A stretch of DNA of 64,000 nucleotides, from assembly GCA_014621425.1 (NCBI GenBank), contig JAANBB010000079.1, positions 59,554-123,553 of the forward strand, read 5' to 3'. The notes under the pieces were generated by a model. The model saw only the letters and a program-made list of their open reading frames with translations, made no database searches and was not told the DNA's origin. This stretch comes from Cylindrodendrum hubeiense. Taxonomy: Eukaryota; Ascomycota; Sordariomycetes; Hypocreales; Nectriaceae. This document shows positions 1 through 11,479 of this stretch, in pieces. The position numbers and the translations under genes were made by a program. Numbering within the stretch: the stretch's first letter is position 1; every line of letters begins with the position of its first letter.

Positions 1-322
1 ATCAAGAGAAATTTGCAGTCAAAAGATATCATCTCTGCATTCTAACGATACATAAATCAATAAATCTCATGTTAAAAATAAAGACCCATTTATATCAACA
101 AAAGCCACCAATTTCATAGCGCTTTTTGTCGTCTCCAGTGGCGTGTTCCTTACTTATACTCGCCTTTTCCGGGGCTCTCAACCGAACCGAACCGAACCGA
201 GCCTGTCGCATCCCTGTACAAATTGTCCATGAAGGAAAGACCAAAAAGAAATCTACATCTTCTTTTCTGCAACTTTTGAAGTTTGTATTCTTGGTACAAC
301 TCTCTCCCTGACGAACGGGATT
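1..322. other. 5' flank of the MFS gene
   Basis: No gene is visible. The stretch is AT-rich at its left end. It contains a short AACCG microsatellite (four units at 180-199) and then the presumed 5' leader of the transporter gene. Confidence 0.5.
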
Positions 323-2089
323 ATGTCAAGCCTCTCGAAGACTCAGTCGGTGGAAAAAGACACAGTAGGCCCTGACGCTGCCGCCAGCATCCATGATGAG
401 GAGTCCTCCGGGGCCAGCCTTGCCCTCGAACACGTCCAGACCGGCACGTCATACAAACCGCCTGTGATGAAAAAATGGCATCGACGTCTGGTGATGCTTT
501 CTTTGTGTCTGACTTTGTTTCTCGGGGCCCTTGACATCACCATCATTGCTACTGCGCTGCCAACCATCGCCGAACAATTGCATGTCACCGCCCAAGAATA
601 TGCGTGGATCGGAAGCGGGTACACACTCTCCACCACGGCATCGACCCCGGTCTGGGCCAAACTATCTGACATCTTCGGCCGCAAGGCAACGATTATGACT
701 ACTACTGCGATCTTCATGATAGGAAGTCTTATTTGCGCGCTTGCGAATTCCAGCACCATGCTCATCGCCGGGAGAGTAGTGCAAGGACTTGGAGGTGGTG
801 GCTCTATGGTACTTGTCACGATCATCATTGGAGATCTCTTCAGTCTGGCGGACCGAGCTAAATACTATGGTCTAACTGGTATTGTTTTTGGCATCGCGAG
901 TGCTGTTGGTCCTGTTCTGGGTGGCGTCTTCACCCAGGCCGTGAATTGGAGATGGTGCTGTAAGTAACACTCGCTGCTCCAAACTTCTACCTTTTGAGGC
1001 TGACATAATAATCCAGTCTACATCAATCTTCCATTTGATGGTATCGCCCTGATTGTTCTCTTCTTTGCCCTTAAAGTCGAGACTAAAAAGGAACCTGTCA
1101 TTGAAGGACTGCGCACTCTAGACTGGACGGGCTTTGCCTTGATCATCGGGGGCACAATTTGCTTTCTCTATGGGCTCGAAGCCGGCTCTGGTGGCTTAGC
1201 ACCATGGGGCTCGGCCAAAGTCATCTGTCTTATCGTGTTCGGGCTTCTCATTCTCGCCTTGTTCATGGTGTGGGAGGCCAAATATGCCAAGAATCCCGTC
1301 ATTCCCATTCGAATCTTCCAAAAGACAACCAACATTGCATCCTTCGCAGTTTCATGCCTCCACTCTTTTATATTCATCTCATACGACTTCTTCCTACCTC
1401 TTTACTTCCAGGTAATTCTAGGATTCAAGCCGATCATCTCAGGTGTTACTCTTTTCGCGCTAATCCTTCCGCTGTCGGTTCTGACATTGATTGGGGGCTT
1501 AATCACACGGAAAACCGGCAATTTCGTCATCATCATCATAGCCGGAACAGTTCTTATGACATTGGGCAACGGTCTTTTTATCAGTCTTGGTGTCAGCACG
1601 AACTGGCCCAAGATAATCATATTTCAAATGCTCGCAGGAAGTGGAGCAGGTGTACTCTTCCAGAGTCCGATGATCGCCTTGCAAAGTCATCTGCATCACA
1701 GGGATATGGCTGCGGCCATGTCGGCGTACAGTTTTCTCCGCAATCTTTTCACATCGATCTCAATTGTGATTGGAACTGTCTTGATCCATCGGTCTATCGG
1801 CAGTGGCAGCTTGACAACGATCCATGGAGGGGGAGAAAGGACCGATAAAGAGAAATATGTGAAAGCACTGCATATAATGTGGAGCTTTTACACTGCCATC
1901 GCTGGTTTGATGATAGTGGCCGCGTGTTTCATCAAGCAGACACCTACCAAAAAGCAGTCTAGTGACGTGCTCACTAGCAGCCCTAGACTAGAAGCAGGAA
2001 ACACAAAGTCGGAGGTCGAAGCACCGGATTCCAAAATGAGCGAGGTTCCAAGAGAAAAACAGGATTCTGCATGGAGTGGTGCAGTATAG
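323..2089 (+). CDS. MFS drug-efflux-type transporter (DHA2-like, 14 TM)
   Basis: Predicted 569-residue plasma-membrane proton antiporter of the major facilitator superfamily. Exons are 323-959 and 1017-2089; the 57 nt intron splits a Phe codon, and splicing restores the family signature WRWCFYINLP. A cytosolic tail of about 50 residues precedes the first membrane segment. Seen motifs: LDITIIATALPTIA in TM1 (motif D1 type), AKLSDIFGRK in the first cytosolic loop (motif A), and GPVLGGVF in TM5 (motif C). Hydrophobic segments continue through exon 2, and the charged C-terminus follows TM14. The family exports toxic small molecules, secondary metabolites or siderophores; the substrate cannot be read from sequence. 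It is followed by a same-strand amylase gene that has no obvious link. The ATG is the first in frame. Confidence 0.9.
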
Positions 2090-2708
2090 ACTTTATAGAC
2101 TTGCAGATACATTCGGCGGAATACATCAAGAATGGCCAATATGCTACGCGACGTGCATTATTTGGCTTTCGTTCGTTCCCCAAGTGTGCCGCATCAGCTG
2201 ATATCTCTCACACCCTTCCCCATAATCGCGGCCCTTAATGTCAGCCTTATTTCGGTCACCTGTCAGTTGCCGGCACCGAAAAGCACGTGTCGGCCCCAGG
2301 TCGCGTGGTGATGGTCACCAGGCGCCGGGTTCTGACGTGGGTCAAACCCCGCGACGTGGCTAACGGCCAGGATGATGGGAACTCAGCTTTGCAGAATGGT
2401 CCTTGAACTAATTAACCGGGGCAATCATAGGCCTTGTTTCCCTCTGCAAACCACCGAGTACAACGTTTCTAATCGCGCCGACTCTCGGTGAAACTTGGAA
2501 AAGCCGGGGTACCCCGGTCATGGTCCTGCTAAATCTAACGCGGGGAGGATTCGCAGGATCGGGAGACAATGTATCAGCGAGAGCGAGATCGCCCAGAAAC
2601 GCTTGTGATACCCCCTAAATGGTCATGGGCTTTCAGTTTAGCTATTAAATAATGCACTGATCGCCTCCTCCCAGTGTGCTAATTTAGAGACAGCCGTCAT
2701 TACCAACA
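2090..2708. promoter_or_regulatory. MFS-amylase intergenic region with TATA-like box
   Basis: No gene is seen. TATTAAAT at 2643-2650 lies about 60 bp before the amylase ATG and is the best TATA candidate. The middle is GC-rich with several GGGG/CCCC runs, but no regulator site could be assigned. Confidence 0.4.
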
Positions 2709-4388
2709 ATGAAGCTTGCCAACATGAAGCTCTCTATACCAGCTGTCCTTGCAGGCGCGGCATCCTTTGTTGCTGCACTATCTGCGGATGAGTGGTCGAA
2801 ACAGAGTGTTTATCAAGTCCTCACCGACAGGTTTGCGCGGACTGATGGAAGTGTCAGCGCTGCATGCGATGCTTCTGCAGCACAGTACTGTGGGGGATCC
2901 TTTTCGGGGCTTACCAAAAAGCTGGATTACATCCAGGCTATGGGTTTTACAGCCATTTGGATCTCCCCTATCGTTGCCAACATTGAGGTACCTAGCAACT
3001 CAGGTTGGGGGTAAGAAACCCATTAAAACAACTTTCCATATTGGTCTAAGAGACTGACTCAATTTTCTCCAGCCAAGCATACCATGGCTTCTGGGCTCAG
3101 AAGATCTGGTCCATTAATAACCGATTTGGCACCGCAGATGATCTGAAGGAATTGTCACAGGCCCTTCATGACAGGGGAATGGTAAGTCCAGCACTGGCAT
3201 TAGACCCTTACTGTACTGACAATATCTAGTACTTGATGGTAGATATCGTCACCAACCACATGGGCTACAACGGGTGCGGTAACTGTGTCGACTATAGCAC
3301 CTTCGATGCATTCTCTGATGTTCGTTATTCCGCTACCGGATCTTCTATTTGTTTTTATGTGCTAACTCATCTTTCAGTCCTCTTACTTCCACGATTTCTG
3401 CTTGATCGACTACAGCGACGAATGGTCAAGCAACATACAAACGTGCTGGGAAGGAGATAATACTATCAGTCTACCTGATATTCGGACTGAAGATGGCGAC
3501 GTCCGTAGTATTTGGTTCGACTGGATCGAGCAGATTGTTTCCAACTACTCCATTGATGGTCTACGAATCGACAGTGCCAAGCATATTGAGAAGTCCTTCC
3601 ATGCGCCCTTCGAGGAAGCAGCTGGGGTCTACACGATTGGAGAAGTGCTTAACGGCGATCCCTCTTTCACGTTCCCATATCAAGACGAGATGAGTGGTGT
3701 TTTGAACTACCCCATGTACTATTGGCTCAAGAGGGCCTTCGGCAGCACTAGTGGTGACTTTACCGAGCTTGCTACTGGCATTGAACGTGTCAAGAACGAG
3801 GCTGTCAACTCAAGCCTCTTGGGAACTTTCATGGAGAACCACGATCAGGATCGATTTCCTTCAATTACTAGCGATACTGCTCTCAACAGAAACGCCATCG
3901 CCTTCACCATTCTTCAAGACGGAATTCCCATCATCTTCCAGGGCCAAGAGCAGTTTTACTCCGGCAATGACCAAACTGGCCGTGCTGCTGTGTGGCTTTC
4001 GGGCTTCAACACCTCTAACCAGTGGTACAAGCTTATCGCAAGCTTGAATCAAATCCGCAACCAGGCAATCTACAAGGGCAGCTCCTATGTCACATACAAG
4101 GCCTGGCTGCCATACACCGATACCTCGACCATCGTGATGCGGAAGGGCTTTGATGGGAATCAGATCATTTCTGTCCTGAGCAAGACCGGAGCCTCTGCTG
4201 CAGACAAGACGCTATCTTTGACAAAGTCTGTGACTGGCTTTACTGCTAACCAGAATGTTGTTGAGATTTTGACCTGCAAGACCTCGACCACTGACTCTAG
4301 TGGAAGCTTGAGTGTGACTATTAGCCAGGGGAAGCCTCTTGTATTCTACCCCAAGAGCCAAATATCCGGTAGTGATATTTGCGCTTAG
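2709..4388 (+). CDS. Secreted alpha-amylase, GH13 (Taka-amylase type)
   Basis: Extracellular endo-1,4-alpha-glucanase for starch, 503 residues. Exons: 2709-3010, 3073-3181, 3230-3319, 3378-4388. A signal peptide of about 25 residues is followed by the (beta/alpha)8 domain. Conserved regions are visible: DIVTNH (region I), [10 protein letters not shown] with the nucleophile Asp near residue 232, TIGEV with acid/base Glu near 256, and ENHD with the third Asp near 323. The C-terminal domain C ends without a starch-binding CBM20. Length matches single-domain fungal amylases. The residues after the third catalytic Asp read QDRF, where Taka-amylase has NPRF, so subsite contacts may differ. A second in-frame ATG five codons downstream would give an equally good signal peptide. 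Confidence 0.93.
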
Positions 4389-5350
4389 AGCTACGGCTTC
4401 GATTCATTCAGACATTTGAAATCGAGTTAAATCCATTAAATGTTCAATCAGACCCATTGCCACACTCTATTCATGATCAATCCTTCAAAGTGCAATAATT
4501 CTCGGTCTGGCTCCCCACTGTGCGGCTGTGATCCAGTAAGCCTTTAACTCCAAGAAATGGGACAGACAAAGCGCCCAGAAGTCGCCAACAGCTGGCTTTG
4601 CTGGGTTCGGGTTAATATACACCCTCTAAATATGGTTCGGTATTTGCTTGATTGAGGGTTTATGTGCACAAAAAGGTACTCGGACTCCATTGCCTGCGAC
4701 CCCGTTGTTCAACAAGACTCTCTCTGACTTCTTTCCGTGCCCACACATCTGTTTCTCTGCACATTGTTCTGTCTTCTCAACTTTGCCCAATTGAATATCT
4801 ACCGCATACTTCACCCGTGACCACTCAAATCTCCCTACATGTTGTAAGTCTCGGGCCGAGTCTAGATCCTGATCACCTCTGTACACCTTTCACAGCCAAT
4901 CCCAGAGGACAATCCCATGGCGTTTTATGCCCAATAGTAGTTCTAGGTCACAGCCCGGAACATCATACGGGACGAAATGCCGATGATATCATGCCCCAAG
5001 GCCTCCAAATGTGTCAATCAGGGTTGGCTCCTGACGTGACATCATTAATACATCTATTTCTCTATTTCTACCACTCTTTAGACTTGGTATATGTCAATTA
5101 CAGCGCTAATACTTCGAGCTGGTTACAGTGTGCTTAATATCGGTGTTCATCGCCAACTTCCTCCTTCTTTTTCTTCTCTCATCCCTTATCTCACTTTTCA
5201 TCAACCCTCTACAGTGCGGGGAGGCAGTACAGGTACTGCTTCCAGACACTGCCTCCTCCTCTTCCTCTATCGTGGTCGGCACATCCTGTTAAATTCTGTT
5301 CGTCTCTTCTTAACCTGTCGGCGCCCATGAAATAACCTCGCTAACTTGTT

Positions 5351-5494
5351 ATGATACCTTTCCTAGGTTTCCTGTTTGCCGTTCCTCTCACTCAACCTAT
5401 TGTCGCAGCTTATTGCTTTTTCAAATCAGACGAGTCAGCATCTCAGGGAGTAAAGAGTGCAGACGACGACAACTGTCCTATTGACAGCGGTTGA
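5351..5494 (+). CDS. Possible small secreted peptide or relic of one
   Basis: A 47-codon frame begins with a hydrophobic leader that resembles a signal peptide (MIPFLGFLFAVPLTQP, then IVAAYC). An acidic tail with two Cys follows. After the stop at 5492-5494 the same frame stays open and polar for about 30 codons, which fits a truncated gene as well as a tiny intact one. No family was recognised. There is no intron support either way. Confidence 0.22.
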   Translation: MIPFLGFLFAVPLTQPIVAAYCFFKSDESASQGVKSADDDNCPIDSG

Positions 5495-6071
5495 TTGGAC
5501 GCGAGCCATCCTCCTCATTTCCAGAACAAGCGTACGTGTGCGGCGAATACAGTTACCAGACTTTGTTTATGGTGACTGTATTTATCGCGGGACATCATTT
5601 CGTCTTAAAATAGGGAGAATGGCTCGTGCGAATGACTGACCCACGACATTGTCGGCGGCCGACTCAACCTGCGCAAGAGATCCTCCGTTTTCTAAACAAC
5701 CATGCATCCGAAGGCGAGATTTCCAATAGCAAGGAGTTTGCCACAAAACCCTGGAGATGACTTGATACAGAACTTAATACTACAACTTGCCGAACCATGA
5801 CGTTCGCTTTTGGGCACTCGCCCGAAAGGACATTTCTCCCACTATAGCATGTGAACTCTAAACTTCTCTCTAGGCAGATTGTGGGACCCGGTCATCGTCG
5901 GAAAGCGTGTCCCATATCTCTATTTCCAAGTCAATCTTCTGCACTGGCGTCGAATAATACATTTTGCTCTCATGAAAGCCAACCGTTGCCAAAGCTTGAT
6001 ACACCACCTCCCCTAACCCTTAAACCCCTCAGCGATAAACACCCTGCCACCTTCTCTTTCCGTTGTTCGTC

Positions 6072-6467
6072 ATGTTTTCCAATCAATTTATTCGTAGAGA
6101 GGACGCCCAGATATTTGAAGGAGGTTATGAAACCGATATTGAACGGCTTATGTTTTGGAATACACAGGACGAGAATGATACTAACAAGGATGAAAGCATA
6201 TTCCTGGATATTGGGATGACTCAGACCTTCAACAGAAAACCCCCCATCAATTATAATACAGTTCGACACTTAAAATCACCACCTGATGCATCCATTGATG
6301 ATATCCTCCCTCCGGAATCATCGATGATAGTGAGGAAATCAGTCGACAATCACTACGCATTTCATCTGATGGGGAAGCTTTGTACATCTCACCAATCGCT
6401 CTATACGCCATTTCCAACGCGCCCACTGAAGCGGCGGGAAAAGGATCGTAACCCAACACCAAAGTAG
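6072..6467 (+). CDS. Hypothetical ORF, 131 residues
   Basis: Uninterrupted frame with an acidic middle section and a basic, proline-containing C-terminus (RPLKRREKDR). There is no signal peptide, membrane segment or known motif. The opposite strand is also partly open. It could be a lineage-specific small protein or chance; nothing nearby supports a role. Confidence 0.2.
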   Translation: MFSNQFIRREDAQIFEGGYETDIERLMFWNTQDENDTNKDESIFLDIGMTQTFNRKPPINYNTVRHLKSPPDASIDDILPPESSMIVRKSVDNHYAFHLMGKLCTSHQSLYTPFPTRPLKRREKDRNPTPK

Positions 6468-7246
6468 ATGCCCTCCCGCGGAAAATCCCCTCTCAAGCGT
6501 CGATAGCAAGTCGCCCTGGGTCGGGTGTGCGCGTGGCCACAGCTGGAGCTATCCGCTATGATAACTTGATTTGAGGCTCAATAGGATGGAAAGCATCTAA
6601 TCAGATGCTTGGCTGAAGAAATGATGGTCTTCGCGTTGGCAAGGCGTTGAAAACCGTAAATGATTTGATGAGAAACCCAGCCTCAAAGACTCGGGCGCGA
6701 CTAACAGCAAAGAAAAATCAAGGGAAAATGTGAATTAATACAAATAATACAAAATTAAAAGGGAGCTCTGCTTAGGAAGGCTCGGGAAGGTCTCGTTCCT
6801 CCACCGAACTATCTTTCAAGAAGATATCTCTGTGGTGTTGATGCTCGGTGATCTTCAAGGTCTCCGGTCGGAGACCTTCCCTTTTATCCGCCCTTTCGAG
6901 CGGCCCCACATCTCCGACCTTTCTGCCCGAAGCGGCAGTCCCCGCCGCGTCACCACCCGAGAAGCAGACCCGGAAGCTTTTTCAATTTCTCCATAAGCAA
7001 GTGTTTTTAATCTAGAAATGCTGCTTGAAGAAGGGTCTAGTACAGTTCCATCGTCACCTCCAGGGACTCGTGGAAAACAACAGAACCGGTAGGTTGACAA
7101 CCCAGATCTTATTTACCACGCACACATTTAAAAAGAAATTAGGAATGAAAAGAGCGATGCAGAGAACCCCACGGGAAAATGCAAAGTGTGCAACAAAAAC
7201 CATTCAGGTAACCGGAAACTCATGAGCTACCATGATGCTATTTTAA

Positions 7247-9480
7247 CTAGATAGTATTTAAGATGGATGGACATCGAATTGAATTAGTTCTGGTGTTCTG
7301 ACTCTTATGAAAGATGTCTACTACCGTTTCTATTGGGAATGGTATCAAAATCGACATACTCCTCTTCCTCATCCATGCTTCCATTACTCTCTCCGAATAG
7401 CTGCTGCTGCTACCCCAGCGCCCACGGCGTCGACTGGGCCATTCTTTACTCCAAGCCTTCGTATTGTGCTGATAATTGCCTGTTGGCGCCACTCCCGGCA
7501 TCTCCATCGCCCATTGCATGCCCTTCATTCTCCGGAACTGTTTCTTGTGTAGCTCCCGATACTGCAGTGTCACCACATTCAGTTGCCGCCGGATTAACTT
7601 GAGCCACTGCGAGTTCATGGCTTCAACCCTCTCGGCAAAGTCTTCCGGTTGAGCCTGGACTGCTTGTCGTTTTTGTTCGTCTCCGCGTAATTCTCCAGTT
7701 CAAGGCTGAGGGCCGGCGCATACGCTCGCACGAAGCAGCTGGAGCGAAGCAACTCTATAGCTTGCCGGAAAAGGCTTTTTCGTGCTGCGTCATCGGATCA
7801 TTGACATTTAGTACCCTTAAAGCACTCGTGTCGATGGTATGACGTGAGCGCCGGTTCGCCGTTTGGCCAAGGGTGTTCGTGCTACCGGCTTCAATTCCCG
7901 TAATCATGGATGTGAGGGCGGGTAGAGAGTCGATTTGTAGGAGTGAGAGGCGGTCGGTGAGCGTGAGTTCGTCGAGCTCGTCAAAGTCTTGGTAGCCCAG
8001 TTCATCATCATTCAAGTAGTGAAAACCGGGGTTTCTGCTATCGCATCCGGTCACCGTCGGGGACGTTGTTGGCTCAGTATTCCATCGTTTGGATCGAATG
8101 GGCGCGCTTGGGACCGAACCAGTTGTATTTTGGATCCCCAATCTTTCGATCTCCTGTACAAGGAAGCCGAGCGTTATGTGTGGCGGCATATTGTGTGGCG
8201 GCATATTGTCGAATTTATAGATCTGCTCACGCTTGCGGTCCTCCATTTTCACGGCGTAGCTGATGGGTTGGTCATACCATTCGTGCTTGCGCTGGAAGGG
8301 GGGTTGAGCTCGCGTAGTCTCGTGATTGTCTTGCCGTCTGCATTCCAGACAATAGATTTGCCATCTTCCGTCTTGCCAAGACCGTCATCTTCATCGAGTT
8401 TCGCGAGTGTTCTTGGCATCCCATACTCGTCCATCGTGCCGTCAATAATGGGCACTGGGTTTGTTGCGTCGCAGGTAAAACGCACTAAGTACGGCTGTTT
8501 TGTGGGGCAGAGCGGCCGATTGGAAATTTCGCCCCATGTCGCTTTCATGTGTTCCACAATCGTATTGCGATCATCTTGCATCTCCTGGGTCTTGATCCAG
8601 TCATCGGGTAGCTCCGGCTCCTCCGCCCCTCGTGGTCCTTCTTCAGATGGTAGGGCTGTTTCAAGTCTGGCATCTGTGCCCAGTATGCTGCATTAGAGCC
8701 AGGCCTAGAGAGAAGGTCTGAAGACAAAAAGATAGACAGGTAAGAGGATCATACTAACCAGGCGTTGGTTTCTCTTCCTTATTGCATTGTTAACTTTTGC
8801 CATGTCTATGACCCAACCTTCTCCTTTTTTTTTATGATAGAATTTCTAGTACATTCAAGTCAATGATTAGTTGCAGTAACACATGGGGTAAGCATACGCA
8901 CGTCCTTGTTCAGATCCCGGGTGATGTAGAGTGTATTCTGTCTCTTGGATTTTACGTTGTCCAAGTAAAATTGCCCAGTCCGTTGACAAGTACCGTATCT
9001 CGATTAATTACCTCGTCGTTCCCGTTTTCGGTGATGAAGCCCTCGACTTTCGGAATGCCGGCGTGGTTAGAGTTAACGACTTTGCCGCTGACCTTTGTCA
9101 TCGAGAAATAGTACGGTGAGCGTGTCGTGTAGAGGAGGCCATGTTTGTCGGAGTTTTTCTCGAACTAATTTCTCACGAGCTCAAGAACCACCCAGTTGGG
9201 GTGACCATGCGTATATTTTGGCGTTACCAACACTTTAGAGGGCTTCAGCAGGTAGATAATGGAATCACATATGCTGGAAATGTTCTTATGTGTCAGGCTC
9301 TCTCTGAGCGAGCAGTGGTGGTCGAGCTTAACCATGTGCACCGGGAGCTATGGTAGTGTTGTAGACTGCCCAGCCTTTTGCATCCAGTCCGCGACCATGG
9401 TCAAAACACGAGGATTACCGTCGTCGCCAGTGTAGTAGGACGTGCGTCACAGGTATGGTGATGTACAGAAGGTATTTCTT
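7247..9480 (-). pseudogene. Decayed metallo-beta-lactamase-fold hydrolase gene
   Basis: Reading right to left on the minus strand, a single protein can be followed only by changing frame several times. The 5' part (about 9480-9120) carries a KLDHHCSL motif, corresponding to the KLDHHGS metal-site motif of ComEC-like metallo-beta-lactamase hydrolases, and a THGHPNW motif after it. In-frame TAG stops interrupt this part twice. A frame change near 8960 looks like a one-base loss before a block ending TLYITRDLNKDV. Further blocks follow at 8620-8250, 8250-7755, about 7735-7690 and 7690-7300, each in a different frame. A perfect 15-bp tandem duplication lies inside at 8178-8192/8193-8207. The family call rests on two motifs; the pseudogene call rests on repeated stops and frameshifts. 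Confidence 0.6.
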
Positions 9481-10011
9481 GGTAACTAAGTGTGTTGATG
9501 GCTTTAAGGAATGTAGGAGTCCTATCTAAGATACAAGTGTTCTATATATACTTGGTGATTGCTTGGATCGTAAGGATGCGTCGGACCGTGGCTACGGTTT
9601 TGTAAGTGACACTCCCCGCGTGATTTGGGTAGAAAAGGCGTACGCGTGAAGCTCTGCCCGGGTTGGTCACCCGGACCTGCCTAGGCCGTGACATTATTCG
9701 TTGCGGCAAGGTTTGATTGAAACATGCTTGCTCAAAGTGAGCCAGCTGCATTTAATTTCTCACAAATGCGTTGGAACGGAGAAACGTACAGTACCCGTAC
9801 ATGAAACAATTCGCTCACCACAAGCGGAATGAACGGCACTGATATAATTCAGCTAGAGAACATAATTATCAAAGAAACAATATAAGAAAATGCACCGAGA
9901 TCTAATACAAGACTGATAGTTGAATATAGCAATGAGAGGGGCTTAATGCCCAGTCTGCAACGTCCGGCGCTCCTCCATAGAATCAGGGGCCATCTCCGCG
10001 TCCAACTCAAA
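9481..10011. other. Intergenic, nothing recognised
   Basis: It separates the hydrolase relic from the 3' end of the RelA/SpoT-like gene. Short random frames only. Confidence 0.4.
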
Positions 10012-10929
10012 TCAGGTATGAGAACGCTGTTGTGTTGTTTCACTGTCAATTTCTTTGTTTAGGGATTTTTTAAACCCCTCGATCATCTCCTCGCCTTTTC
10101 GTAAATGACCGTTGATATCACGAAGTATCTGACGTTGTTCGTCCGACAAGGTTCCTTTAGTGGTCTTGTATCCTAAATCATGATTGATTTCTGACCAAAC
10201 GTGCATGAGAAGAGACGCAACCTGAATTTCAATCGTGAGCGCCAGCTTTCGTTCTTTGGTGGCGCTGGGAAGTCCGACACGTATATCCTCTCGTTCTTTG
10301 GTGGCGCTGGGAAGTCCGACACGTATATGAGTAGCACGATATCCATAGGCTTCCCGTGACTTGTCTTTCGATTCAGGATCCGGGTGAGACCTGGTTTCCT
10401 TGTAATCGAAAAATCTCCCGTCAGCGATGAGTTCTCCGACTACTTTTTCCTGATCCCGGAAGTACAACGCCACTCGTACGCCGCAAAGGTCGCACAAGTC
10501 CGCCTCAATATCCTCCATACTGGTATATCTTTCCTCATTGATGTACTCTCTTTTGGTGGGGTTGTTCTTTCTTTGTTCGGTGTATTCATATGCCCTTTTG
10601 ATGATTTTCTGATGAAGGCGCTTAGGATCCTTAGCGCGGGATGTGATGACAGCGGGGATCTTGTAAGCGTCGAGGAGTATACGGCATTTGTCTTCACTAA
10701 TCTTAGCGATTCTGGCGTAATAGTCATAATTGGCGATATAGTCCTCCATGAAAATCTCAATAAGCTTAACTGACGACGTTCCAGGCTTTGGGGCCCGCAA
10801 GAATCGGTCAAATGGTGGCTTAGCATCCTTCGTCCATGCTGTTACCCCACGTGGTGAATTCCCAGGGCTAAACCCTACCTTTGATGGAGGCGACTCATTG
10901 TACATTGTTGGCGTAGGATAGTACTCCAT
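10012..10929 (-). CDS. RelA/SpoT-type nucleotidyltransferase (alarmone-synthetase-like)
   Basis: A 305-residue, intronless protein with a Rel-Spo synthetase-like domain, the fold that transfers pyrophosphate from ATP to GTP/GDP in bacteria. Motifs in order: SRAKDPKRLHQKI (basic substrate-binding R/K block), DLCGVRVALYF with the metal-binding Asp, AYGYRATHIRV (G-loop Tyr/His), EIQVASLLMHVWSEINHDL with the catalytic-type Glu, then YK. No HD hydrolase, TGS or ACT domain is present, so it resembles small synthetases. A perfect 38-bp unit repeated with 42-bp period (10249-10286 and 10291-10328) inserts 14 residues between the GYR and EIQ motifs. I chose the ATG at 10927-10929 because the upstream in-frame ATG at 11119-11121 adds only a hydrophobic, leader-like stretch. 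It is divergent from the MACPF-like gene. Biochemical activity is inferred, not shown. Confidence 0.8.
   Translation of the reverse strand: MEYYPTPTMYNESPPSKVGFSPGNSPRGVTAWTKDAKPPFDRFLRAPKPGTSSVKLIEIFMEDYIANYDYYARIAKISEDKCRILLDAYKIPAVITSRAKDPKRLHQKIIKRAYEYTEQRKNNPTKREYINEERYTSMEDIEADLCDLCGVRVALYFRDQEKVVGELIADGRFFDYKETRSHPDPESKDKSREAYGYRATHIRVGLPSATKEREDIRVGLPSATKERKLALTIEIQVASLLMHVWSEINHDLGYKTTKGTLSDEQRQILRDINGHLRKGEEMIEGFKKSLNKEIDSETTQQRSHT
10249..10328. repeat. 42-bp-period tandem duplication inside the RelA/SpoT-like gene
   Basis: Two identical 38-bp copies (10249-10286, 10291-10328) are separated by CCTC. The period is a multiple of three, so the frame is kept and the peptide IRVGLPSATKER appears twice. 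Perfect identity indicates a recent event. Confidence 0.95.
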
Positions 10930-11479
10930 TTTGACTCTGATACCTTTCTTGAATTCAGTACGAACGATATTGAGGTTGACAGGTGAAAGTTTGTACAAAG
11001 GAAGGCAAGGGAAAAAAGGTGGGAGAAACAACATAAATATCTCAATTTGGTGTATCTCTACTAGAATGTTCAAATAAATATTGAATGCAGGGGTCACTTG
11101 TACAAAGCCAAAATTATACATCTTAGTAGTTCTTAGAGGTAGGTATACAGGGGTATATCAATAGTCCCAAATCGTTTCGCATTATTTGCCGTTCTAGACC
11201 CGGCGATCGCTTAAGCCCCAGCGTTCCCCGCCTCTTTTAGTCTCTGGGCCTCGTAATACGAACAGCTAGTACTTCGTACAGATTACGCATGACTGCATGT
11301 GAATCTCCAATGCGACTAGGCTGCTGCCCCCACCTCATATGTCAATAATCTCAAAAAGTTTCTCATCTTGCACCGTTCTAGACTAAAGGATTCTATGCTC
11401 ACCCTGCATTTGAAGTCCAATCTGTCCCGCCGCTCTCAGGCGCCGGGCCTTGTACTGTTACTACGAACCACTGGCAACA
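10930..11479. promoter_or_regulatory. Divergent spacer between RelA/SpoT-like and MACPF-like genes
   Basis: About 550 bp shared by two outward-facing genes. It contains the alternative N-terminal extension of the RelA/SpoT-like frame (to 11121). No clear TATA box or repeated operator is seen. A shared promoter is possible but only inferred from orientation. Confidence 0.35.

Larger units (their letters stand above)
4389..7246. other. Gene-poor 2.9 kb region
   Basis: No complete gene is convincing. Pyrimidine-rich tracts (about 5140-5300) look like promoter or leader sequence. Two weak coding-like pieces are listed separately (5351-5494 and 6072-6467). Short in-frame stretches around 5650-5760 also look protein-like but end at stops, so a decayed gene is possible. 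Confidence 0.4.
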
